Positions 24,090 to 32,297 of a DNA stretch of 33,146 nucleotides are shown one piece after another. Made by a program: the position numbers and the translations under genes. The stretch covers positions 1 to 33,146 of the forward strand of contig JBBRZF010000017.1 in NCBI GenBank assembly GCA_038236965.1. Direction: 5' to 3'. Below the pieces are notes generated by a model. The model searched no databases. It had not been told where the DNA came from and saw only the letters and a list, made by a program, of their open reading frames with translations. Source of the stretch: JBBRZF01 sp038236965 (lineage in GTDB: Bacteria > Acidobacteriota > Terriglobia > Terriglobales > Acidobacteriaceae). Numbering within the stretch: the first letter of the stretch is position 1; each line of letters begins with the position of its first letter.

Positions 24090-26608
24090 TGCGCCGTCCG
24101 GTCAAGCGCATCCTGCTGGCGGTGGTTGTCGTCGTCCTGCTGGGGCTGCTGCTGCCCCCTTTCATCAACGTGAACCGGTATCGCGCGCGCATCGCCGCAT
24201 CGCTCAGCAATGCGATGGGGCGGCAGGTCACCGTGGGACACATCAGCCTGCGACTGCTGCCGCAACCCGGATTCGAACTGGAAAACCTGGTGGTTGCCGA
24301 CGACCCTTCGTTCAGTCCCGAACCACTTCTGCGCGCGGATGAAGTCACTGCCTCGCTGCGTATCAGTTCGCTTTGGCGAGGACGTTTAGAGATTGCGCGT
24401 CTGAACCTGCACTACGCCAGCCTAAACCTGGTGGTGACTCCGGACAATCGGCTGAACCTTGCAGCCCTACTCTCGCGCGCGACGCGCACGCAGGCGGCGC
24501 CAACCACGGCCAAGCGCCCCGAAACGCGCGTACGCTTTCCCTATATCGAAGTCGACTACGGCCGTATCAACTTCAAGCGCGGCATGGAAAAGCAAGTGTT
24601 CGCGCTCACGGACACCGGCCTTGGACTATGGAGTCCGTGGGAAGACGAATGGCGCATGCGCATCGAATCTCATCCCGTGCGCACCGATACGTCTATCAAT
24701 GACACGGGAATCCTGAAGATCGACGGGAGCTTCCATCGCGCCGAAAATCTTCTACTGACTCCTATCAATATCAATTTTTCGCTGGAACGCAGCCAGCTTG
24801 GGCAACTCACGAAGTTGTTCTCCGGCCGCGATCGCGGATGGCGCGGGAGCCTCGAAGTGAGCGGCACCGTCACCGGAGTCGCAGGAGTTCCGACGGTTAA
24901 GCTGCATGCGTCGCTGGCTGATTTCCGCCGCTACGATATCGCAGGCGGAGAAGCTCTGCGCATCGACGCCGACTGCACTGGCACCTATCACGCACGGCAA
25001 ATGGGCGCGCCCGTTTCCGGCGATGGAAATTGCCTGTTACCACTGGGTGAAGGAAATCTGCGCGTGGAAGGCTTGCTGACGGATTCGTCGCCAGCCTCCT
25101 ACGCGGTGAACATCCGGGCCAAAAACGTCCCCATGAAGAGCGTGGTGCTGCTGGCGAAGCACGCAAAGCGCAGTTTGCCAGGCGACCTCTCGGCCACGGG
25201 AACGCTCTCCGGGTCGGTGCGTATCGCGAAGGAGGCCCAGAGCGCGGAGCCTCATCTTTCCGGTGAAGGCACTGCGACCGACGTCACCTTGCGTTCAAGC
25301 GTGCTGGAAAAAGATCTTTCGTTGGGAAACCTGGCCTTTGACACGGGCACGCCGCTGGAACTGCTGAGCCCCCGCAAAAGCCGCCAGGTGGTGGCGCATA
25401 ATTTTCCCGTACGCCTGAACATCCATCCATTCGCCATCGCCGTGGGCGGAACATTGCCGGCAGCCGTGTCGGGTTGGGTGGGACGCACGGGATATGGTTT
25501 CGACCTTTCCGGAGACGCAGAGACGTCGCGTCTGCTGCAAGTGGCTCGCACGCTCGGGATCGGTGTTCCGAAGTTCGGCATCTTTGGCCCGGCACACGTG
25601 CAAATGGAACTTGCGGGCGAGTGGAAGGGATTCACACAACCGACTGCCACGGGTACGGCTCAACTGAAGAATGTTCGCGCTGAATTGCCCGGCATCGCGA
25701 GCCCGGTGCAGATAGCGTCAGGCAGTGCAATCTTCTCCGCTTACGATATACAGCTTCAGAATCTGACCGGGTCGGTAGAGAAGATCACGTTCACGGGCGC
25801 CGCGACTTTTCCTCGTCATTGCGAAGAGAGTGAGCCGTGCATCTCTTCCCTGATGGTGCAGGCGGATGAACTCGATGTGGACGCGCTGAACCAGCTTACC
25901 AATCCGCGGAGGAAGAAGCGCCCGTGGTACAAGGTGTTCGGCGGCAACGACGACAATTCGATACTGGCAACGGCGCAGATCAAGGGCACACTAGGAGCAC
26001 GCAGATTCGTGGCAGGCAGCCTGCTGCTGCCGCGATTCAACGCTGCGTTCACGCTGGCAAAGGGACGCCTTGAACTGGTACCCCGCAGCGACTTCTATGG
26101 AGGAACGCACGACGCGCACTGGATTGCGGACTTTACCGGCAAACAACCTGTGTACTCCGGCTCAGGGCATTTTGTTCGTGCCGCGCTGGCGCAGATAGGC
26201 ACGCCGCAAAATCCGTGGGGGACCGGAGCCGTGTCCGGCGATTACGACCTCTCGATGCAAGGCTGGACGGCCACCGAGCTCTCGAAATCCGCCACGGGCG
26301 GAGCGACGCTGCAATTGAAGGACTCGCTTATCCGGCGAATTACGCTCGATGCGCACGGTACGCCCTTGCGCATGACCACTGGCACGCTCGCGCTGACGCT
26401 GGCAAACGGAGTTCTTAAAATCGATCCAAGCAGAATACAGACGCCAAACGGCATCTATGGTGTGAGCGGAACCGCCAAGCTCGACCGAACCTTGCAGCTG
26501 AATCTTGAAAGAGACGGCGCGCCCGCCTATACCGTTTCCGGCACTTTGGAAAAGCCGCAGGTCGCCGCGGCGCCAGTCCGGCAAGCCGAGGCCACGACGA
26601 AACGATGA
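24089..26608 (+). CDS. AsmA-family protein
   Basis: An 839-residue protein with an N-terminal span (about 7-25) followed by the AsmA start pattern (FINVNRYRARIAASLSNAMG, then GHISLRLLPQPGFELENL). The body is a long run of beta strands typical of the AsmA/TamB/YhdP group, which bridge the periplasm and are linked to phospholipid transport to the outer membrane and to its permeability. A C-terminal AsmA-like block (about 720-820) ends the protein. The start is the ATG overlapping the lepB stop; a GTG one codon earlier is possible. Its place in one operon with two signal peptidases and an exported partner supports an envelope role. The exact substrate cannot be told. Confidence 0.88.
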   Translation: MRRPVKRILLAVVVVVLLGLLLPPFINVNRYRARIAASLSNAMGRQVTVGHISLRLLPQPGFELENLVVADDPSFSPEPLLRADEVTASLRISSLWRGRLEIARLNLHYASLNLVVTPDNRLNLAALLSRATRTQAAPTTAKRPETRVRFPYIEVDYGRINFKRGMEKQVFALTDTGLGLWSPWEDEWRMRIESHPVRTDTSINDTGILKIDGSFHRAENLLLTPININFSLERSQLGQLTKLFSGRDRGWRGSLEVSGTVTGVAGVPTVKLHASLADFRRYDIAGGEALRIDADCTGTYHARQMGAPVSGDGNCLLPLGEGNLRVEGLLTDSSPASYAVNIRAKNVPMKSVVLLAKHAKRSLPGDLSATGTLSGSVRIAKEAQSAEPHLSGEGTATDVTLRSSVLEKDLSLGNLAFDTGTPLELLSPRKSRQVVAHNFPVRLNIHPFAIAVGGTLPAAVSGWVGRTGYGFDLSGDAETSRLLQVARTLGIGVPKFGIFGPAHVQMELAGEWKGFTQPTATGTAQLKNVRAELPGIASPVQIASGSAIFSAYDIQLQNLTGSVEKITFTGAATFPRHCEESEPCISSLMVQADELDVDALNQLTNPRRKKRPWYKVFGGNDDNSILATAQIKGTLGARRFVAGSLLLPRFNAAFTLAKGRLELVPRSDFYGGTHDAHWIADFTGKQPVYSGSGHFVRAALAQIGTPQNPWGTGAVSGDYDLSMQGWTATELSKSATGGATLQLKDSLIRRITLDAHGTPLRMTTGTLALTLANGVLKIDPSRIQTPNGIYGVSGTAKLDRTLQLNLERDGAPAYTVSGTLEKPQVAAAPVRQAEATTKR

Positions 26609-27213
26609 TCCTTCGCCGTTACGCGATTTTTGCTTTTCTTCTTCTAGCGACAGCCATGATCGTCGGCGCGCAATCTTCACGAAAAACCACGGCCTCCAAT
26701 ACCAGGCACAGCGCCGCCTATAACAGCATGTCTGCGAAGTTGGACCGTATTGCAGGCAATGGCGAACGTGCGACGCCCGCCCCTGCGGCGACCACTATCT
26801 CCGCCGATGAGGCCAGCGCCTGGGTCAACGAAGGCGGCGTCAAGCTGCCGGCAGGTGTTGACCAGGTAAAGTTTCGCAGCCAGCCAGCTGTAATAACGAC
26901 AACAGCGCGGGTGGATTTCGACAAGCTCACCGCCGGTCGCACATCCTACAATCCGCTGCTCTCGTTCTTTTCCGGCGTACACGATATCGAGGTGGTTGCA
27001 CAGGCTTCTGCTGCGCGGGGACAAGGCTCCGTACACGTGCAGACACTTTCCATCGACGGCACAGAGGTTCCGCGAATGGCCATGGAGTTCTTCGTTGACC
27101 GCTACCTGAAGCCTAAGTATCCAAGCGCTGGGCTGGACAGCAACTTCCGAATGCCTGCTCGCGTCGATACGGCCATCGTCGGCAAGAACGAAGTCACGGT
27201 CACACAGAAGTAA
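26605..27213 (+). CDS. Exported protein coupled to the AsmA gene
   Basis: A 202-residue protein with a signal peptide (about 1-23, ending VGAQ), a Ser/Ala/Pro linker (to about 60) and a beta-rich domain ending with VDTAIVGKNEVTVTQK. I recognise no family, but the layout of a short exported beta domain coupled to AsmA recalls lipid-binding accessory proteins; this is inference only. Its ATG overlaps the AsmA stop (ATGA), so the two are translated together and probably work together. The stop codon is part of the following terminator stem. Confidence 0.75.
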   Translation: MILRRYAIFAFLLLATAMIVGAQSSRKTTASNTRHSAAYNSMSAKLDRIAGNGERATPAPAATTISADEASAWVNEGGVKLPAGVDQVKFRSQPAVITTTARVDFDKLTAGRTSYNPLLSFFSGVHDIEVVAQASAARGQGSVHVQTLSIDGTEVPRMAMEFFVDRYLKPKYPSAGLDSNFRMPARVDTAIVGKNEVTVTQK

Positions 27214-27249
27214 GGCCGGGGATATCCGGAACCGGCCTTTCGCTTTTTT
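27212..27249 (+). terminator. Intrinsic terminator of the rnc-lepB-asmA operon
   Basis: AAGGCCGG (27212-27219) pairs with CCGGCCTT (27232-27239), with a small inner palindrome (GGATATCC), then TTCGCTTTTTT. The stem uses two bases of the TAA stop. Confidence 0.85.
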
Positions 27250-27303
27250 GCACCCTAAGGCTGTGCAATAGAATCTTTACAAGTCTGAAAGAGATTCTTC
27301 CGA

Positions 27304-28119
27304 ATGCCTCGATACGAATATCGCAACCTAGCTCCGATGCCCACGGCCGAAAAGGCCTTCCTGTACTGGATCGATGCACTCGATCGTGAGTTCGCCAACC
27401 AGTCTCCAGAGCACCGTAGCGTAGTCGTACGCGACGCGTTGCACGAACTCTACCTCGGCCGACCTTACCAGGAACCGGCAGCGGACGCGTCTCTCGCCGA
27501 GCAGTCGCTCGTTCATTCCTGTGATCCTCGTAACGCGACGCTCGAGCCCGAATACTATGGCGACGTGGACGCGCAAAAGTATGCCGAACGCAAGCCGCTC
27601 ATCTGGTTCTGGATGATGTTTGACCGTTCGCCGGTGGGGCTGAATCACTGGCTAGGCTTCCGCGTGCGCCGTATGCTGGCGCGCCATGTACTGAAACATC
27701 TGGGCGAGAACGTGAAGATATTTCACGGAGTGGAAATCTCTTTCGGCTACAACCTTACGATCAAAGACAACTGCACCATTCACAAGTACGTGCTGCTGGA
27801 CGACCGCGGAGAGATCATCATTCACGAAGGCAGTTCCATCTCCGACTACGCCAACGTGTACTCGCACGCACACGACCTGAACGACGGCATGATCGTGACC
27901 AACTCGAGGACCGAGATAGGCCCCAATGCTCGCGTTACTTACCATGCGACGGTGATGAGCGGAGTTCGCGTGGGCGAGCACGGCATCGTTGGCTCGGTCG
28001 GCGTGGCCTCGAAAAACGTCGAGGATTTCCACATTGTTGGCGGCATCCCGGCAAAGACCTTGAAGGTGAAAAGTATTGCGCCCGCAGAAGTGCTGGGAGC
28101 CTCGAAAGACGAGGTCTGA
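27304..28119 (+). CDS. Hexapeptide-repeat acyltransferase
   Basis: A 271-residue protein. The N-terminal 120 residues are helical and Trp-rich (LIWFWMMFDRSPVGLNHW). The C-terminal part (about 130-260) is a left-handed beta helix of hexapeptide repeats, seen as spaced Ile/Val residues in GVEISFGYNLTIKDNCTI and VMSGVRVGEHGIVGSVGV, with the family's conserved histidines in YSHAHDLND. It resembles sugar or lipid O-acetyltransferases of the LbetaH class; the acceptor cannot be named. The helical N-terminal domain is larger than usual. A TAGAAT element with a weak -35 lies about 30 bases before the ATG. Confidence 0.82.
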   Translation: MPRYEYRNLAPMPTAEKAFLYWIDALDREFANQSPEHRSVVVRDALHELYLGRPYQEPAADASLAEQSLVHSCDPRNATLEPEYYGDVDAQKYAERKPLIWFWMMFDRSPVGLNHWLGFRVRRMLARHVLKHLGENVKIFHGVEISFGYNLTIKDNCTIHKYVLLDDRGEIIIHEGSSISDYANVYSHAHDLNDGMIVTNSRTEIGPNARVTYHATVMSGVRVGEHGIVGSVGVASKNVEDFHIVGGIPAKTLKVKSIAPAEVLGASKDEV

Positions 28120-28125
28120 TTCACA

Positions 28126-28145
28126 AGAGCGCGTTCGTGCGCTCT
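28126..28145 (+). terminator. Weak terminator-like hairpin
   Basis: AGAGCGC/GCGCTCT with a 6-base loop, 7 bases after the acyltransferase stop. No T run follows, so it may be only an mRNA-end stem. Confidence 0.35.
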
Positions 28146-28268
28146 CACTATCACCTCGCCAACCCTTCTGCAAGCCATTGCAGCGTCGGCATTTGGTACT
28201 CTGAAAGGGGCGGGAACCTGGCGCTGGAAGGCGCGTATTCCCGTGTTACTATCCCTTAGCGACCAGCG

Positions 28269-28928
28269 ATGACCCAGCAACACCTAAATATTTTTTTCGA
28301 GATTGTGGCGTTCCTGTTCGCAATCAGCGTCCACGAGTCGGCGCACGCGTGGATGGCCTCCCGCTGTGGCGACCAGACGGCGCGAATGCTGGGACGCATC
28401 ACCCTGAATCCGATCAAGCATATCGATCCTTTCGGGACGGTTTTGCTGCCTTTGCTGGCTGCTTTTACGGGCGCTCCGATGTTTGGCTGGGCCAAGCCGA
28501 CGCCGGTGAACCCGCGCAACTTACGCAACTACGTGCGCGACGACATTCTGGTCTCCGTCGCAGGCCCGGTGAGCAACCTGATCGTGGTAGCGGGATCGCT
28601 GGTGGTTCTCGGTATCATCGGCCTGGTCGCGCCCAGGAGCGGAGCGGCTACGACCGAAGGAGTTTTGCAGCCGCTGGCGATGATGTTCATGGCGCTGGCG
28701 CAGATCAATCTGCTGCTGGCAATCTTTAACCTAATACCGGTGCCGCCGCTGGATGGCAGCCACGTTTTGCGACACGCGCTTTCCGGCGCGGTATTGCAGG
28801 CTTATGACCGTATCGGCATCTTCGGCCTGATGGCGTTGGTGATCTTCGGCGGAAAATTTCTGGGCATGCTCTTTAATCCGCCGATGCGGGTATTGCAGGA
28901 CGTGATCTTCAAGCTATTGGGAACTTAA
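28269..28928 (+). CDS. Site-2 protease family (M50) membrane metalloprotease
   Basis: A 219-residue inner-membrane zinc protease. The zinc motif HESAH (H22, E23, H26) lies in the first span and the third ligand, an Asp, in NLIPVPPLDGSHV (D162). About four to five spans can be counted. The short form without a PDZ domain matches the YwhC-like branch of S2P. Members cut membrane-embedded substrates such as anti-sigma factors; a link to the zf-HC2 anti-sigma at 18253 is possible but not shown. A TACTAT element (28247-28252) leaves a leader of only about 10 bases without a ribosome site. trpS starts 4 bases after its stop, so they form one operon. Confidence 0.9.
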   Translation: MTQQHLNIFFEIVAFLFAISVHESAHAWMASRCGDQTARMLGRITLNPIKHIDPFGTVLLPLLAAFTGAPMFGWAKPTPVNPRNLRNYVRDDILVSVAGPVSNLIVVAGSLVVLGIIGLVAPRSGAATTEGVLQPLAMMFMALAQINLLLAIFNLIPVPPLDGSHVLRHALSGAVLQAYDRIGIFGLMALVIFGGKFLGMLFNPPMRVLQDVIFKLLGT

Positions 28929-28932
28929 TGGA

Positions 28933-30066
28933 ATGAATACAGAAAGCACAGATTCGGAGCTTGGCGGACGCGTCCTGAGTGGCATGCGCCCCACCGGCAA
29001 GCTCCACCTAGGCCACTACGTGGGCGCACTGCAAAACTGGATCCGTCTGCAGGAGAAGTACGAATGCTTCTTCTTCGTCGCCGACTGGCACGCGCTGACC
29101 ACCGATTACGCGGATACCTCGCGAGTGAAGCAGAGTACGGTGGATATCGCGATCGATTGGCTGGCGGCCGGACTTGATCCGGAGAAGAGCACGCTCTTCA
29201 TACAGTCGCACGTGCCGCAGCATGCGGAGCTTCACCTGCTGTTTTCCATGGTTACGCCACTGGGCTGGCTGGAACGCGTTCCCACTTACAAGGAACAGCG
29301 CGAAAATCTGAAAGAAAAAGATCTGGCGACCTACGGATTCCTCGGCTATCCACTGCTGCAATCGGCGGACATCCTCATCTATCGCGCGGACTACGTTCCG
29401 GTAGGTGAAGATCAGGTTCCGCACGTGGAGCTTACGCGCGAGGTCGCGCGAAGGTACAACCAGTTTTATCAACTGCCCAAACCCGTGCAGCGCGTGGGCT
29501 TCAAGTCGGAAAAGCATAAGGAAGGCGAACGCATCACGGTCACGACGCGCGACGTCTTTCCCGAGCCGCAACCGTTGCTCACTCCGGCGGCGAAACTTCC
29601 CGGCACCGATGGTCGCAAGATGTCCAAGTCGTACGGCAACTTCATCTCGCTGAGCGACGCGGAGCCGGTGGTCCGGCAGAAGCTGAAGACCATGGTCACG
29701 GACCCAGCTCGCGTTCGTCGCACCGACCCGGGCAATCCGGATGTGTGTCCCGTGGGCGACCTGCATAAAATTTTCAGCGATGCTCCGACGCTGGAATGGG
29801 TGAACGCCGGTTGCCGAACGGCGGGCATCGGTTGCATCGAGTGCAAGAGCCGCGCCGCCGATCATCTGATGACCGTGCTGGCACCGATGCAGGAACGTCG
29901 CCGTCCGTTCGAGGCGAATCCGAAACTCGCGTGGGACATTCTGGAGGAGGGCTCGCGCAAGGCGCGCGTCATCGCCGAAGAGACCATGCACCAGGTCCGC
30001 GATGCGATGAATCTTTCGCAGACGTTCGACGGATACAACGCGAACAGCGCCGAGGGAGCAAAGTAG
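28933..30066 (+). CDS. trpS: Tryptophanyl-tRNA synthetase
   Basis: A 377-residue class I synthetase. HLGH (25-28) is the HIGH motif and KMSKS (229-233) is intact. The Trp-binding fold around DWHALTTDY and the PVGEDQVPHVELTRE block are typical. It is somewhat longer than the usual 330-340 residues. It charges tRNA-Trp in the cytoplasm. It starts 4 bases after the M50 protease gene and its stop lies 3 bases before scpA, so it sits inside a tight operon. Confidence 0.96.
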   Translation: MNTESTDSELGGRVLSGMRPTGKLHLGHYVGALQNWIRLQEKYECFFFVADWHALTTDYADTSRVKQSTVDIAIDWLAAGLDPEKSTLFIQSHVPQHAELHLLFSMVTPLGWLERVPTYKEQRENLKEKDLATYGFLGYPLLQSADILIYRADYVPVGEDQVPHVELTREVARRYNQFYQLPKPVQRVGFKSEKHKEGERITVTTRDVFPEPQPLLTPAAKLPGTDGRKMSKSYGNFISLSDAEPVVRQKLKTMVTDPARVRRTDPGNPDVCPVGDLHKIFSDAPTLEWVNAGCRTAGIGCIECKSRAADHLMTVLAPMQERRRPFEANPKLAWDILEEGSRKARVIAEETMHQVRDAMNLSQTFDGYNANSAEGAK

Positions 30067-30069
30067 CCG

Positions 30070-30978
30070 ATGTCTGACACTCCCAACACGCATCCGGAAA
30101 CCGAAGTAGTGGAAGAGACTAAGCCCACGGTAGTAGAGCAAAAGCCAGCGGCCAAGCCCGTGCCCGGCTCCGCCACGCAGAAGCCTGCCAAGCCGGACGA
30201 GCAGCGCGAGGAGTTCCCTTTTTCCGTGCGCGTGGGCCTTGTCTACGACGGTCCGCTCGACCTTCTGCTCGACCTGGTCCGCAAGCAGAACATCGATATC
30301 TACGACATTCCCATCGGACAGATCACGCAGCAATATCTGCAATACGTGGAACACATCAAGCAGCTCGATGTAGACGTCGCCGCCGAATTCATTTACATGG
30401 CGTCGCTGCTCATACAGATCAAGTCACGCATGCTGCTGCCGAAAGATCCTGACGCGAAAGATGGTCAGGACGATCCGCGCATGGAGCTGGTCAACCGTCT
30501 GCTGGAGCACGAGCGATTCAAGACGGCGGCGCAGATGCTCATGCAGAAACAGCAGATCGAAGAAGCTGTCTGGTCGAATCCTTCGCTGAAGGATTTCAAG
30601 GACGCGGAAGGTACAGAGCCCGAACTCGCCACCGACGTCATCGACCTGGTGAAGACGTTCCAGCAGATATTGGATCGCGCGAAAGAACGCCCCGTACTCT
30701 CCTTGAACGAGGAGAGCGTGACGGTGGGCCAGATGATCGAGTACGTGCGTCGCCGCCTGATGCTGGAAGACAAGCCGGTGCTTTTGAAGTCGCTGTTGCG
30801 CAACGTACACTCGCGCCAGGCGCTGATCTGCTCGTTCCTTGCCATCCTGGAATTGATTCGACTCCAAGCGGTGCTGGCCAAGCAAGACGCGGTCTTCAGC
30901 GACATCGTGCTGAAAAAGCATACGAATTTCGACAACATCGTTGTGGAACCGGAGGCGGTTCGCGACGACTGGAAATAA
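30070..30978 (+). CDS. scpA: Segregation and condensation protein A
   Basis: A 302-residue kleisin subunit of the SMC-ScpAB complex, which compacts and separates chromosomes. After a Pro/Glu-rich N-terminal extension (about 1-52), the family core begins with VYDGPLDLLLDLVRKQNIDI and the helix FIYMASLLIQIKSRMLLP, which binds the SMC neck; the C-terminal winged helix ends near residue 290. The extension is unusual in length. It is followed after 65 bases by scpB, the usual partner. Confidence 0.94.
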   Translation: MSDTPNTHPETEVVEETKPTVVEQKPAAKPVPGSATQKPAKPDEQREEFPFSVRVGLVYDGPLDLLLDLVRKQNIDIYDIPIGQITQQYLQYVEHIKQLDVDVAAEFIYMASLLIQIKSRMLLPKDPDAKDGQDDPRMELVNRLLEHERFKTAAQMLMQKQQIEEAVWSNPSLKDFKDAEGTEPELATDVIDLVKTFQQILDRAKERPVLSLNEESVTVGQMIEYVRRRLMLEDKPVLLKSLLRNVHSRQALICSFLAILELIRLQAVLAKQDAVFSDIVLKKHTNFDNIVVEPEAVRDDWK

Positions 30979-31043
30979 GTTATAGAGGCCGCCCCCCCAC
31001 GAGGCACTGACCTGGATCCAAGAATTCACGACACGAGAAGCGA

Positions 31044-32132
31044 ATGGGACTGAAAGCAAAGATCGAAGCGATCATCTACGCGGCCGAAGAGCCGATCACG
31101 CTGGAGCAGATCACTCTGCTGGTGAAAGACATTGTCGTCGCGGAGCAGGCTGCAGCCGCGGTGTCGGACGCCGAAGCTCTTGAGGGCGACCCGTCCGGCT
31201 TCGACGCGTTCGTCGAAGGCGAAGCGCTAACCGAGGGCGCTGCGGAAGCTGTTCCTGAAGGCGAAGTTACCGAAGCCGCGCCGAGTGAGTCCCAGGAATT
31301 TTGCAATGGCGAAGGTACCGAAGCCGCAGCCGACGAGAACCTCGGACCTGCGCCTGCGTCGGCGGAAACCGCAGATGCCGTATCGGATGCGACCGGGGAA
31401 GCTGCGCCTGCGGATTCCGCAACCGTCTCTGCCCCGGAACCTACGCGAGGCAAGCGCAAGAAGGCAGAGGCTTCGAAGAAAGAACTGAGCGAAGAAGCCA
31501 AGATCCGCGGACGCGTGCGAGCGGTGCTGGAGGAGTTAGTCGCGGAATACGACCGCGAAGAGCGCGGCATGGAGATTCGCAAGATCGCCGGCGGCTATCG
31601 CATGGGCACCAAACCCGAGCATCATGACGTCGTCCGCGCCTTTGCCAAGAGCCTGAAGCCACCCATCCGGCTATCGCTCGCGGCCCTGGAAACGCTGGCC
31701 GTCATCGCCTACAAACAGCCCATCACCGTGCCCGAGATCAGCGAGATACGCGGCGTGGAATCGGCTGGCGTCATCGGCACGCTACTCGACCGCAAGCTCA
31801 TCACCACCGCCGGTCGCAAGCAGGTCATCGGACGCCCCATTCTTTACAGGACCAGCAAGGAATTCCTCGTGCGCTTTGGTCTGAACGAAGTGTCTGAACT
31901 GCCCAGCATGGAGGAATTCGAGAAACTCGGCTCCGAAGGCCAGGGTGACCTGTTTGCCGAAGCTACCGGCAGCGAGCCTGCTCCGGCGCCAGATACGGAA
32001 GCGACCATCGAATCGGGGGAAGAAGCCGAAGTGCAGCCTGCAACGGAAGCACCGGCGGAAACCGTTGAACATGTCGCGCAAGAAACTGCGGCGGAAACCA
32101 CCGAGGACGCGTCTGCGGCTGGGCACGAATAG
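31044..32132 (+). CDS. scpB: Segregation and condensation protein B with a large insertion
   Basis: A 362-residue ScpB, about twice the usual length. The family N-terminus (MGLKAKIEAIIYAAEEPITL) is broken off at about residue 31; residues 32-150 are an acidic Ala/Glu/Pro-rich stretch ending in a basic patch (RGKRKKAEASKK). The domain resumes with RVRAVLEELVAEYDREERGM and GGYRMGTKPE, and the second winged helix follows with LETLAVIAYKQPITVPEI and IRGVES. An acidic tail (about 305-362) ends the protein. The insertion divides the first winged helix between its second and third helix. ScpB homodimers bind ScpA. The reading frame is continuous and both flanks match the family, so this is an insertion, not a frameshift. 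Confidence 0.93.
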   Translation: MGLKAKIEAIIYAAEEPITLEQITLLVKDIVVAEQAAAAVSDAEALEGDPSGFDAFVEGEALTEGAAEAVPEGEVTEAAPSESQEFCNGEGTEAAADENLGPAPASAETADAVSDATGEAAPADSATVSAPEPTRGKRKKAEASKKELSEEAKIRGRVRAVLEELVAEYDREERGMEIRKIAGGYRMGTKPEHHDVVRAFAKSLKPPIRLSLAALETLAVIAYKQPITVPEISEIRGVESAGVIGTLLDRKLITTAGRKQVIGRPILYRTSKEFLVRFGLNEVSELPSMEEFEKLGSEGQGDLFAEATGSEPAPAPDTEATIESGEEAEVQPATEAPAETVEHVAQETAAETTEDASAAGHE

Positions 32133-32156
32133 ATAAGCAGATCGCGTCACACTCTG

Positions 32157-32185
32157 AAGCGCGCCTTATTCGGCGCGCTTTTTTT
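32157..32185 (+). terminator. Intrinsic terminator after scpB
   Basis: AAGCGCGCC (32157-32165) pairs with GGCGCGCTT (32172-32180), a 6-base loop, then a run of seven T. It ends the M50-trpS-scpA-scpB unit. Confidence 0.92.
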
Positions 32186-32297
32186 CGTAGCCACCTTTCT
32201 TTCTGACATCCGGGTCTCGGTGCCTTAGTTCTCCGCTCCTGCGGTTACTCACCTTCGCCCGTCTGCAGCCTGTTTCTCCTGTATCATTGAGTTAACT

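Noticed and set aside
29008..30354. 448-codon minus-strand frame across trpS and scpA
   Set aside because: Antisense shadow of two well-recognised genes.
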